This document shows positions 1 through 6,227 of a DNA stretch of 58,476 nt, piece after piece. The translations under genes and the position numbers were made by a program. A model generated the notes under the pieces. The model had not been told where the DNA came from. It was given only the letters and a program-made list of their open reading frames with translations, and made no database searches. Origin of the DNA: JBDHZK01 sp039811865 (GTDB lineage: Bacteria > Actinomycetota > Actinomycetes > Propionibacteriales > Propionibacteriaceae); contig JBDHZK010000002.1 of the NCBI GenBank assembly GCA_039811865.1, positions 1 through 58,476 of the forward strand, read 5' to 3'. Numbering within the stretch: the first letter of the stretch is position 1; every line of letters starts with the position of its first letter.

Positions 1-229
1 GGAATCGCGTGCCTGGACGATCCGCCAGGGCGCGACCGCGCCAGAGGCGGCCGGGGTGATCCACACCGACTTCCAGAAGGGCTTCATCAAGGCGGAGATC
101 GTTTCGTTCGACGACTTGATCTCGGCCGGTTCGATGGCCGCCGCTCGCGCCGCCGGCCGCGTCCGGATGGAGGGCAAGGACTACATCATGCGCGACGGCG
201 ACGTGGTGGAGTTCCGCTTCAACGTGTAG
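1..229 (+). CDS. ychF: YchF GTPase, C-terminal fragment (5' end outside window)
   Basis: The reading frame is open from base 2 and ends at TAG 227-229. The visible 75 residues are the C-terminal TGS domain of the Obg-like ATPase/GTPase YchF: the stretches HTDFQKGFIKAEI, AAGRVRMEGKDY and RDGDVVEFRFNV are family hallmarks. YchF is a cytosolic P-loop NTPase that binds ribosomes and affects translation and oxidative stress responses. Only the 3' end lies in the window. Its last codons are the sequence that recurs four more times downstream (1832, 2958, 4218, 5119), so this 3' end appears to have been used as an integration site. Confidence 0.93.
   Translation, partial: ESRAWTIRQGATAPEAAGVIHTDFQKGFIKAEIVSFDDLISAGSMAAARAAGRVRMEGKDYIMRDGDVVEFRFNV
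200..229 (+). repeat. ychF 3'-end repeat, copy 1 (resident copy, putative att site)
   Basis: The final ten codons of ychF. Bases 208-232 are identical over 25 bp to 4218-4242; the core reads GAGTTCCGCTTCAACGTG plus TAG. The other copies conserve the peptide E-F-R-F or similar and the stop codon. This is the likely crossover region of an integrating element. Confidence 0.7.
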
Positions 230-533
230 TTCCGGTAGGGCATGAGGAGCGAGCCCACCTCATTGCCGACTGACTGGGCAGAGTAGGTCCAAGACTTGGC
301 GCACCTGTTCTCCCTGTACCTGGCCTACGTCGCGGGGCCGGACCTCGTCGAAGAAACACTTTGCCGACCACCGCGAGTACCTGGCCAATAACTACGATGC
401 AGGGGCCTGCCCGGCGTCTGGGCGCGAGGAGCCGGGACCGGGAGATGTCATCTTGGCGCAGGGCGAGCGTGGGTGCGTCGAAGAGATCGTGGCGACAGAT
501 CCGTTCGCCATCCACGGTGTGGCCGAGTTGCAT
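219..533 (-). CDS. Hypothetical small ORF, probably a gene remnant
   Basis: An ATG at 533-531 is preceded, reading on the - strand, by GGGGAGGA about 8 nt upstream, a good ribosome binding site. The first ~40 residues (MQLGHTVDGERICRHDLFDA and on) look coding; the remainder is Arg/Pro/Gly-rich and reads like out-of-frame sequence. The frame overlaps the ychF stop on the opposite strand, which argues against an intact gene. I do not recognise the family. Its 5' region (533-558) is nearly repeated at 1732-1757. Apart from this and the repeat the stretch 230-659 holds nothing I can assign. Confidence 0.25.
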   Translation of the reverse strand: MQLGHTVDGERICRHDLFDAPTLALRQDDISRSRLLAPRRRAGPCIVVIGQVLAVVGKVFLRRGPAPRRRPGTGRTGAPSLGPTLPSQSAMRWARSSCPTGTTR

Positions 534-558
534 CACTGAGTTCCTCCCCTCGATGACA
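533..558 (+). repeat. Direct repeat, left copy (partner 1732-1757)
   Basis: TCACTGAGTTCCT followed by C/G, CCC, and CGATGAC recurs at 1732-1757 with about two mismatches in 26. On the - strand this carries the RBS-like GGAGGA of the 219-533 reading frame. Confidence 0.55.
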
Positions 559-659
559 GCGCTCGTTCTGAAGGACTTTCGGGAGGCTTAGGGATCGCCC
601 ACTCTCCGGGTGCTCTGAGCGCGTCCTCTGACGCTCCGCTACGGAATCTGGTCGCCTGC

Positions 660-778
660 TGTCTACGACGCCTGAATACTGACCCCGTGGCGACAGTTGA
701 AAACGGCCCCCCTGCCCGAGCCTGTGAGGGTGATGAGTGCGGGGGACTGGGCTGAGATCCGTCGGTTGCATCGGGCGG
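660..778 (+). mobile_element. IS21-family remnant: left end plus first codons of istA
   Basis: TGTCTACGACG at 660 starts a sequence with the blocks ACTGACCCC and CAGTTGAAAACGGCCC that are typical of actinobacterial IS21 termini. From GTG 730 / ATG 733 it encodes MSAGDWAEIRRLHRA, the N terminus of IstA (HTH transposase). The match ends at about 778, where the sequence changes abruptly into the 3' part of an aldo/keto reductase on the other strand. No istB or right end is visible. The element therefore survives only as its left ~120 bp, probably after a deletion whose breakpoint lies in the reductase gene. Confidence 0.6.
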
Positions 779-1550
779 CTCCGCGGCGACCTTGGCCACG
801 CGCTCGACGACCGGCATGTCGAGCTCGCGACCGCGGTCATACTTCTCATGCATCGTGGCGTCGGTGGCCGTCCGCACCGAGTCCGAGTCCCAGGTGGGGC
901 GCGTCAGATGACCGGAGGCCAACGGGCTGAAAGGCGTCAGGCTCATGCCGAATTGCTGCGCGACCGGGATGAGCCCCCGCTCGTCCTCGCGGTAGAGCAG
1001 GATTTAGTGGTTCTGCAGGCTGGCGAACCGGGTCCAGCCGTGCTCATCGGCGAGCGCCTGTAGGTTGTGCAACTGGTAGCCATCCATCGCCGACGCGCCC
1101 GGCGCCCGCACCCGCCCGGAGCGGACCAGACCGTCCAAGGCCTCCATCGTCTCAGTCATAGGCGTCGTGTAGTCGAAGCTGTGAATGATGTAGAGGTCGA
1201 GGTAGTCGGTGCCGAGCCGCTCCAGGGTGCAGGCGATCTCGCGCTCGATCGCCTCGCAGCACAGGCGCCCTTCGTTGAAATAGACCTTCGAGGCGAGGAC
1301 GACGGCCTCGCGCGGAACGCCCAGTCGCCGCAGGGCCTCGCCGATGAACTGCTCGCTGGTGCCGCGCGCGTAGACGTTGGCCATGTCGATGAAGTTCACG
1401 CCCAGCTCCAGGGCACGCGCGATGCCCCCTGGATGTGTCCGGCCTGATCACCCACTGGTGGGAGTCTAGGAAGACCATTCCGGAGCTCATCCCACCCCGG
1501 CACATGCGGGGGATCGTGATGTCGGTCTGGCCGAGTGTGGTGCGCTCCAT
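779..1550 (-). pseudogene. Aldo/keto reductase pseudogene
   Basis: Starts at ATG 1550 with MERTTLGQTDITIPRMCRGG, the N terminus of a YdhF/Tas-like aldo/keto reductase (NADPH-dependent, TIM barrel). A frameshift near 1425-1435 moves the frame to FIDMANVYARGTSEQFIGEA, continuing to LQNH, where an in-frame TAA near 1004 interrupts the motif QNHYNLLYRED. Beyond it the frame resumes (SLTPFSPLASGHLTRPTWDS) and stops matching at VAKVAAE near 779, where the IS21 remnant begins. The catalytic Tyr region (NVYARG) survives, but frameshift, nonsense codon and C-terminal deletion make this a dead gene. Confidence 0.85.
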
Positions 1551-1731
1551 GCGTCCTCCGTGGGTGTGGTCGGTCTCGAGCCGCTCGTTGCCGGCGTCCG
1601 GGCCGGGCGTGATGAACGCCAGCTGCTATCCGTAGCCTCCTGTTTGGTCATACCCAGGACGGTACGGCCGGGCCGCCATCCCAACCAGGGAGTACCCTCG
1701 GATGGGCGTCACGGGGTCCCAACGTAGGACG

Positions 1732-1757
1732 TCACTGAGTTCCTGCCCACGATGACC
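1732..1757 (+). repeat. Direct repeat, right copy (partner 533-558)
   Basis: Near-copy of 533-558. Within it ACTGAGTTCCTGC (1734-1746) also has a perfect 13-bp inverted partner, GCAGGAACTCAGT, at 1795-1807 with a 48-bp spacer. Confidence 0.5.
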
Positions 1758-1807
1758 GACCCGTGCCTGTCGGCGTCGGCGGAGCAGCAGCTTTGCAGGA
1801 ACTCAGT
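1734..1807. repeat. 13-bp perfect inverted repeat around a 48-bp spacer
   Basis: Arms 1734-1746 and 1795-1807 are exact reverse complements. The arms coincide with the motif that is also duplicated at 533. It lies about 25 bp before the weak ychF-end copy at 1832, so it may belong to the boundary of a cassette. No T tract follows, so a simple terminator is unlikely. Confidence 0.45.
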
Positions 1808-1831
1808 CAACCTGATGCCAGTCGGATACGG

Positions 1832-1861
1832 AACGTGATCGAATTCCGCGTTTCGGTCTGA
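1832..1861 (+). repeat. ychF 3'-end-like repeat, copy 2 (weakest)
   Basis: Reads N-V-I-E-F-R-V-S-V-stop in the ychF phase: AACGTG, ATCGAATTCCGC, then TGA. About 18 of 30 bases match the resident end. Alone this would be unconvincing. It is listed because it has the same strand, phase and stop position as the stronger copies and sits directly before the HNH gene. Confidence 0.4.
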
Positions 1862-1957
1862 CATCTCGCAAGGATGTCGGCGCGCGATCATCGTGTCGAC
1901 GTCAGCATGCTCAGCCGTGGTGGAATGCAGTCCCAAGTGATTCGCTAGCATTTCTCC

Positions 1958-2941
1958 GTGACGGTTCGGCCGGTGAGAAAGGGCGTAGACGTCGATGATC
2001 TCGTCATGGCGTACCGGGAGGCGCTGCTCGCCGCGGGCCACGGCATTGATAAGTTGCCTCCACCCTCTAGCGGGACTGGCCGGCCGCTGACCTCAAGTCG
2101 TGAGGCATTCGAGGTCTTTGCTGCTCTGACGGGAGCTCCTGAAGTGCTGGCGGTGCTTGAGCTCTTTGCGAGTCAGGCGGGCCTGAGGGAACGGGATGAC
2201 TTCTCGGTGTCGTGCTTACCTAGTAATGGGCGAACCCCCAGAGGGCATTGTCGGGCCTCGGCAGTGTCCGTGGGCTTGGTCGAGGTGCTGGTGGTCGACT
2301 TGGACCGTTCTGGTGGCGGACTCGCCGAGGTATGCGTGGGGGGCGAGCCGGACGAAGACATCGTTTGGGCGGCGGAGCGGGCTGGTGTCTCGATCCAGCC
2401 TTCCGGCCTGGATCGAGGCGGGATCCAGCTGAGGATTCCTGGGGCTACGGCCCTGGAGCTACTGTTGGATTATCGGTTGGCACACATGGCCTCACGACGG
2501 ATCTCCGCAGTCCGCGGTCGACGTCGGCGAACGCGCCGCAATGATTGGCACAACACCTGGCTGTGCGAGCTTCTCGATGCCTGCGTGGCAAGTCCGCCGT
2601 CAGGTTCTCCAACCGATGACTGGGACGTCTCGCGCGCTGACTCCGTAGTTCTCGCCCGCCAGCGTACGAGCCAGGATGATTTCAGGAGACGCCTTCTTGC
2701 ATCTGGTCCTCCGGAGTGCGCGATCTGCGGCTTACGACTGCCTGAGGTGCTGGAGGCAGCTCACCTTGTTCCCCATGCGCGAGGAGGCAGGGCGAGCAGA
2801 GAAAACGGCCGACTCCTGTGTGCGAACCACCATCGGGCCTACGATGCACGCTTCTACCGATGGACAGACGTGGGGTTCGAGTGGGTGGGGGTGGGCGACG
2901 AGCCGAATCTCGGCGGGGCCTGGCCATTGAGTCACGGATGA
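1958..2941 (+). CDS. HNH endonuclease domain protein
   Basis: 327 residues from GTG 1958. The C-terminal ~75 residues form an HNH nuclease: CAICG, then EAAHLVPHARGG, then NGRLLCANHHRAYDA, giving the Zn-binding CxxC and the HNH histidines. The N-terminal ~230 residues are not a family I recognise and probably provide specificity or regulation; the middle holds an Arg-rich patch (SAVRGRRRRTRR). The gene is alone between two ychF-end repeats, at 1832 and 2958, with 96 bp and 16 bp of spacing, so it looks like a one-gene cassette. A restriction or defence role is plausible. No methyltransferase partner is nearby, so a modification-dependent nuclease is possible. Confidence 0.8.
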   Translation: MTVRPVRKGVDVDDLVMAYREALLAAGHGIDKLPPPSSGTGRPLTSSREAFEVFAALTGAPEVLAVLELFASQAGLRERDDFSVSCLPSNGRTPRGHCRASAVSVGLVEVLVVDLDRSGGGLAEVCVGGEPDEDIVWAAERAGVSIQPSGLDRGGIQLRIPGATALELLLDYRLAHMASRRISAVRGRRRRTRRNDWHNTWLCELLDACVASPPSGSPTDDWDVSRADSVVLARQRTSQDDFRRRLLASGPPECAICGLRLPEVLEAAHLVPHARGGRASRENGRLLCANHHRAYDARFYRWTDVGFEWVGVGDEPNLGGAWPLSHG

Positions 2942-2957
2942 TGTCGATCGGCTACTA

Positions 2958-2987
2958 AACGTGGCCGAATTCCGGTTTAACGTGTAG
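2958..2987 (+). repeat. ychF 3'-end repeat, copy 3
   Basis: Reads N-V-A-E-F-R-F-N-V-stop; 24 of 30 bases match copy 1. From GAA to the stop, all differences (GAG/GAA, CGC/CGG, TTC/TTT) are synonymous third-position changes. This is what is expected of a functional ychF end from a different genome carried in by an element, rather than of a decaying duplicate. Confidence 0.65.
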
Positions 2988-3027
2988 CGTTATTGACGCG
3001 TCGCGTTAGGTTTGGCAGGCTGGTCGT

Positions 3028-3301
3028 GTGATCAGATCGTTCGGCGACCGCGACACCGAACGGGTCTGGTTGCGTGAACCGGTTCCGCGGCTCGATCCGC
3101 GGATCCACAAGGCCGAAAACTGCACATCCTCGACGTTGCGCCGGATCTCAACGCTCTGCGCGTCCCGCCCGGCAACCTCTCGAAGCCTTGAAGGGTGAGC
3201 GGGCGGGGCAGTACAGCATCCGGATCAACAAGCAGTGGCGGATCTCTTTCGTCTGGACCGACGCTGGACCCAATGACGTGACAATCGAGGACCATCACTG
3301 A
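3028..3301 (+). pseudogene. higB: HigB-family toxin, frameshifted
   Basis: Starts at GTG 3028 (VIRSFGDRDTERVWLRE) and ends at TGA 3299-3301 (GQYSIRINKQWRISFVWTDA), the RelE/HigB mRNA-interferase fold with its core RINKQWRI. Three segments are in three frames: a break after PRIHKA near 3112 and another after VPPGN near 3176 are needed to join them, and no single frame spans the gene. Bases also appear to be missing at the first break (family pattern IHKAALRKL). The toxin is therefore inactive, while the antitoxin 8 nt downstream is intact. Toxin-first gene order is the normal higBA arrangement. Confidence 0.8.
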
Positions 3302-3309
3302 GGTGCACC

Positions 3310-3609
3310 GTGACTGAGAAACTCTACCCGCCCATTCATCCCGGCGAGGTCCTCCAGGAGGACTTCCTGGACGGCTTCGGCATCACCCAGCACAAGTTGG
3401 CCGTGGCCATCAGGGTGCCGCCACGCAGGATCAACGAGATCGTGCACGGCAAGCGCCGGATCTCGGCTGACACCGCGCTGCGGCTCGGTCGGTACTTCGG
3501 GGTCGATCCGCAGTTCTGGATCAACCTGCAGGCTCGCTACGACCTGGAGGTCGAGTCGGACGCGCTTGGCGACTCGCTCGACAGCATCCAGCCGCTGCGG
3601 ACCGTATGA
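3310..3609 (+). CDS. higA: HigA-family antitoxin
   Basis: 99 residues from GTG 3310. PPIHPGEVLQEDFL, ITQHKLAVAIRVPPRRINEIVHGKR and DTALRLGRYFGVDPQFWINLQ are the signature of HigA/VapI XRE-type antitoxins, with the HTH at about residues 26-60. It would neutralise HigB and autorepress the pair. Because higB is broken, it is now an orphan antitoxin that could still act as an anti-addiction factor or regulator. The stop overlaps the start of the P-loop fragment at 3606. Confidence 0.93.
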   Translation: MTEKLYPPIHPGEVLQEDFLDGFGITQHKLAVAIRVPPRRINEIVHGKRRISADTALRLGRYFGVDPQFWINLQARYDLEVESDALGDSLDSIQPLRTV

Positions 3610-3695
3610 GCCGATTGGTCGTGGTCTCCGGGCTTCCGGGGGCCGGAAAGACGACGCTGGCCCGAGGGTTGGTGGGAGTGCTGATTCGGTCGTGA
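3606..3695 (+). pseudogene. P-loop kinase, N-terminal fragment
   Basis: 29 residues, ATG 3606 overlapping the higA stop (GTATGA). It encodes MSRLVVVSGLPGAGKTTLAR, a perfect Walker A motif of the AAA_33/zeta-toxin-like or nucleotide-kinase type, then diverges and stops at TGA 3693. No Walker B or lid follows. In related loci such a kinase may be full length after higA; here it is cut to its first strand and P-loop. Confidence 0.7.
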
Positions 3696-3787
3696 GCCAG
3701 TCGATCTGCGATTCGGCTGCGCAGGCGACGCCCAGGGCCTGGCTCGGACGAGGGGGGCTGGCGCTGCTGGGTGTCTTCGCCCTCTAG

Positions 3788-4239
3788 GTGTGCCGATCGG
3801 CCGCGCCGCCGACACGGTGGGTACGGATCTGCATCGGCTGTTTCGGGGTCGGCCTTATCGCCAGTGCGGTCTGGTCACACTCGCCATGGCTGGCCGGGTA
3901 CCCCTCCGGTCCCACCGAGGAAGGGCTTCACTCGGCCGCATTGAGCGTCGCCGGCTTCGGTTTCATCTCGGCTGCCCTCGCCACCACGATTGCGGCCAGT
4001 GGCCGCTGGGCCCGCGTGTGGAGCGGTGTCGCCCTCGTCGTGAGCAGCGTGGCGCCTGTCCTCATGGCCATCGACCCAACGCGAGCCGGACTCTGGCTGA
4101 GGGTCATGTTTGTGGTCGCGATGCTGTGGCTGGGTCGGAGGTGGGCGAACCCGTCGAAGAGGCCTGGTCGTGCCTGGGGCGTTGTTCCCTCGTGCTGGCG
4201 TTCCGTGTGCTGCTGGGGGAGTTCCGCTTCAACGTGTAG
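3788..4239 (+). pseudogene. DUF998-like membrane protein remnant
   Basis: The frame from GTG 3788 gives hydrophobic segments CIGCFGVGLIASAVW, FGFISAALATTIAAS and VMFVVAMLWLG, with the block YPSGPTEEGLHSAALSVAGFGF typical of DUF998 integral membrane proteins. The upstream frame ending at TAG 3785 (ATPRAWLGRGGLALLG) may be its N-terminal part, so the gene seems split. Its C-terminal portion loses similarity before the ychF-end copy at 4218, which replaces the 3' end. Function unknown. Confidence 0.5.
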
Positions 4240-4242
4240 TTC
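4218..4242 (+). repeat. ychF 3'-end repeat, copy 4 (25 bp identical to copy 1)
   Basis: Bases 4218-4242 are identical to 208-232. Reading in the ychF phase gives G-E-F-R-F-N-V-stop. A 4010-bp direct repeat of this exactness is the pattern expected of attL/attR for an element spanning 230-4217. Confidence 0.75.
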
Positions 4243-4323
4243 TGATCGGGTGTCGGAGGCCTCGCGAAGACTCTCGGCCACGACTGTAGCCCGATTGGTC
4301 TACTGTGGAGTAGACTTTGCGTC

Positions 4324-4521
4324 ATGACTGGTACGACAACGATCCGGGTGAGCCGCGAGACGCACGCGAGGGTGACAAAGCTCGCTGCGCAGCGCCACGA
4401 GACGATCGATGAGACGGTTGCGTGCGCCCTGCGTGCACTCCGCCAGGAAGCGATCGGTCGGGATCTCGCGATCCCGCTGACCGACGATGAGACGGTATGG
4501 CTCGATGCTGACGCCGGGTGA
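4324..4521 (+). CDS. MazE-like ribbon-helix-helix antitoxin
   Basis: 65 residues from ATG 4324. The N terminus TTTIRVSRETHARVTKLAAQR is a ribbon-helix-helix DNA-binding unit (beta strand then helix, residues 4-45); the acidic C-terminal tail LTDDETVWLDADAG would wrap the toxin. The stop (4519-4521) lies inside the toxin gene, which starts at 4505, so the two are translationally coupled. It begins about 80 bp after the ychF-end copy 4 and is the first gene of the fourth cassette. It would repress its own promoter together with MazF. Confidence 0.82.
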   Translation: MTGTTTIRVSRETHARVTKLAAQRHETIDETVACALRALRQEAIGRDLAIPLTDDETVWLDADAG

Positions 4522-4843
4522 CGTTGTCCACCTCGATCTGGGGACGCCCGCGGGCAGTGAGGCTCGACTGCAACGTCCTGCGGTGGTGGTGACTGCTGCT
4601 CGCGTAGTTCGAGGCGATCCCAACGTGGTTCAGGTGGTTCCTTTGACGAGAACTGTCCGCGACAGTGGGTCCGAGATCGTGATCGAACCCGACCACACCA
4701 ACGGGCTCGGTGACGTGTCATCGGCGCAGTGTCAGCACGTGAGGTCGGTAGCGGTGACCCGGGTCAGTGCCAGGACGGGCAATGTTGGCCCGGTCATCCT
4801 CGGCGAACTGCGCGAGACGCTGGCCCTCTTGCTCGACTTGTAG
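4505..4843 (+). CDS. mazF: MazF/PemK-family mRNA interferase toxin
   Basis: 112 residues from ATG 4505 (MLTPGDVVHLDLGTPAGSEA), overlapping the antitoxin by 17 nt. The SH3-like CcdB/MazF fold is shown by GDVVHLDLG, QRPAVVVTAARV, VVQVVPLTRT and VSSAQCQHVRSVAVTRV (strand with the catalytic Ser/Thr region), ending in ILGELRETLALLLDL. Such toxins cleave single-stranded mRNA at short sequences. The length is normal (110-120) and no frameshift is seen, so this pair may still be active, unlike the higBA pair upstream. Confidence 0.9.
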   Translation: MLTPGDVVHLDLGTPAGSEARLQRPAVVVTAARVVRGDPNVVQVVPLTRTVRDSGSEIVIEPDHTNGLGDVSSAQCQHVRSVAVTRVSARTGNVGPVILGELRETLALLLDL

Positions 4844-4844
4844 C

Positions 4845-5021
4845 GACGGACGTCCGACGCTCGTCTGCTCGGAACCCTGTCTGGCTTTCGCCGCATTGCC
4901 CTTGGAGGGCGACGGTGTCGAGATCCGGGTCTACCTGTCCCTGGAAGCCCAGCCGCGCTTCGTCGTGGCCGGCGCTGCCGGCATGTTCGAAAACTACGTG
5001 CCGCTACGCACCGTAGCTTAG
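4845..5021 (+). pseudogene. C-terminal fragment of an unrecognised protein
   Basis: An in-frame segment with no start of its own encodes CLAFAALPLEGDGVEIRVY, LSLEAQPRFVVAGAAGM and FENYVPLRTVA before TAG 5019. Alternating hydrophobic residues suggest beta strands of a real protein. A ribosome binding site (GGAGGG) follows and a short frame MRHIPGADWGFPGG (GTG 5031 to 5075) that looks like the start of another gene, also cut short. Both are fragments of genes I cannot name. Confidence 0.4.
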
Positions 5022-5118
5022 GAGGGCTCAGTGAGGCACATTCCCGGCGCTGATTGGGGGTTTCCCGGAGGCTGATGTTGGTGATCCGCGGAGCGACAGC
5101 AGTTGTCAATCGGCCACG

Positions 5119-5148
5119 AACGTGGTCGAGTTCAGGTTCAGTTCGTAG
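5119..5148 (+). repeat. ychF 3'-end-like repeat, copy 5
   Basis: Reads N-V-V-E-F-R-F-S-S-stop: AACGTGGTCGAGTTC, AGGTTC, then TAG. 22 of 30 bases match copy 1, in the same strand and phase. It is the rightmost copy found. A - strand frame (5106-5318, ending YELNLNSTTFVAD) also runs through it; I could not establish that that frame is a gene. Confidence 0.5.
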
Positions 5149-5324
5149 GGGAACGTCTCGACTCGAAGACCATCAGTGCCCCTCGGCGGTGTTCGTGAAC
5201 GCGTCCCGGTGCGAGTTGCGCCACACCCCGACGACATCGCCGCCAGAGTGCGGAACTGGAGTCTCTGCTGGACGGCGATCATCGCGCCGCCGTCGACGAA
5301 CTCGTTGTGGCAGAGCATCGTGGC

Positions 5325-5534
5325 TCACATGTTCAGACCGAAGAGGTCCTCCACACGCACGCCGAGTTCCCGGGCAAGTAGCAAGGCGAGAATGGTGGAC
5401 GGCACGAACACGCCGTTCTCGACCGTGTTGACCGTCTTGCGGCTGACACCGACGCGGACCGCGAGTTCCGCCTGGCTGAGGCCCGCGCGGGTACGGGCAT
5501 CCCGGAGCCGGACGACCAGGCGTCCGTCAGGCAT
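5325..5534 (-). CDS. Short Xre-type HTH regulator
   Basis: 69 residues, little more than the helix-turn-helix: LRDARTRAGLSQAELAVRVGVSRKTVNTVENGVFVPSTILALLLAR, then the C-terminal VEDLFGLNM. The sequence GLSQAELA / VSRKTVNTVE is the Cro/CI-type HTH seen in the YozG/YgzD group of ~70-residue regulators, which are usually encoded next to a small membrane protein, as here. The start at 5534 overlaps the last 8 nt of the membrane-protein gene (ATGCCTGA), so both are one transcript. The palindrome at 5977-6008 upstream of the pair is its probable operator. Confidence 0.88.
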   Translation of the reverse strand: MPDGRLVVRLRDARTRAGLSQAELAVRVGVSRKTVNTVENGVFVPSTILALLLARELGVRVEDLFGLNM

Positions 5535-5967
5535 CGGACTCGGCCCGGAGCTCGAGGACAGCCCAGACCACTCCAGTGGACAGGACGCCCAGGGTCAGCA
5601 CCGGGATGGCGACCACGTGGGCGGCGACCATCTCGACGCCAAGGGCACCAGCGATCGCGACCCCGGCGGTCAGCGCAAGGGTGACGGCCAGCCCCGCCAT
5701 CGATGCTGTGTGACGGTGGGCGACCGTGAGTTCGTCGCAAAGGCGAGAACGGTCGGTCGGCGTGATTCTGGAGCCGTAGAGGCCGGCCGGGGTGAATACG
5801 TACGCCAGCACGACCACAGCCCAGCACAGCAGCCCGAACAGGGTGGCTAGCCTGGCCGACCCGCCGAGGAGCGCCGCCACCGTCGCCGGGTAGCAAAGCA
5901 GCAGCAGGATGGCGCAGAATCCCAGGCACAGCACCGGACGCCGCCGGGTCAGCTTCTCCACATCCAT
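5527..5967 (-). CDS. Small integral membrane protein paired with the Xre regulator
   Basis: 146 residues with four hydrophobic segments (about 12-34, 40-60, 88-108, 115-138), e.g. PVLCLGFCAILLLLCYPATVAALL. I do not recognise a named family; it resembles the DUF2178-like partners of small Xre regulators. First gene of a two-gene operon. The start codon is 9 bp from the palindromic operator, and GGAGAAAT gives a ribosome binding site. A plausible role is sensing or modulating the regulator at the membrane, but nothing in the sequence proves this. Confidence 0.75.
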   Translation of the reverse strand: MDVEKLTRRRPVLCLGFCAILLLLCYPATVAALLGGSARLATLFGLLCWAVVVLAYVFTPAGLYGSRITPTDRSRLCDELTVAHRHTASMAGLAVTLALTAGVAIAGALGVEMVAAHVVAIPVLTLGVLSTGVVWAVLELRAESDA

Positions 5968-5976
5968 GATTTCTCC

Positions 5977-6026
5977 TCGGGAGTGTCACCTTAAGGTGAC
6001 ACTCCCGAATGTAACCTTGAGGTGAC
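5977..6026 (-). promoter_or_regulatory. Operator: perfect 32-bp palindrome plus a second half-matched copy
   Basis: 5977-6008 is an exact palindrome centred between 5992 and 5993, with core GTCACCTTAAGGTGAC (5985-6000). A second version, GTAACCTTGAGGTGAC, lies at 6011-6026, 26 bp centre to centre. They sit immediately upstream of the membrane-protein gene. Tandem operators next to an Xre gene suggest cooperative autorepression. Some bases 5' of the RBS are included in the palindrome, so binding would also cover the transcript start. Confidence 0.75.
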
Positions 6027-6227
6027 GTTTCTGCAAGTCCAAGTGTTGCCATGGAGCCTCGATAGCACTATGCGAGCGCCTGCTTTGGGGAAAGGTAGTC
6101 CCTGCAGCGTTGTCCACAGGCACGCGGGCGTTCTTGCTCCGGCCAGAGGTAATCCACAGCGACGGGGGGTGGGTGCCGCAAGTGTCGGTGGCCAGCACCA
6201 TGCTTCAGGCATGACCACTTCAATGAG

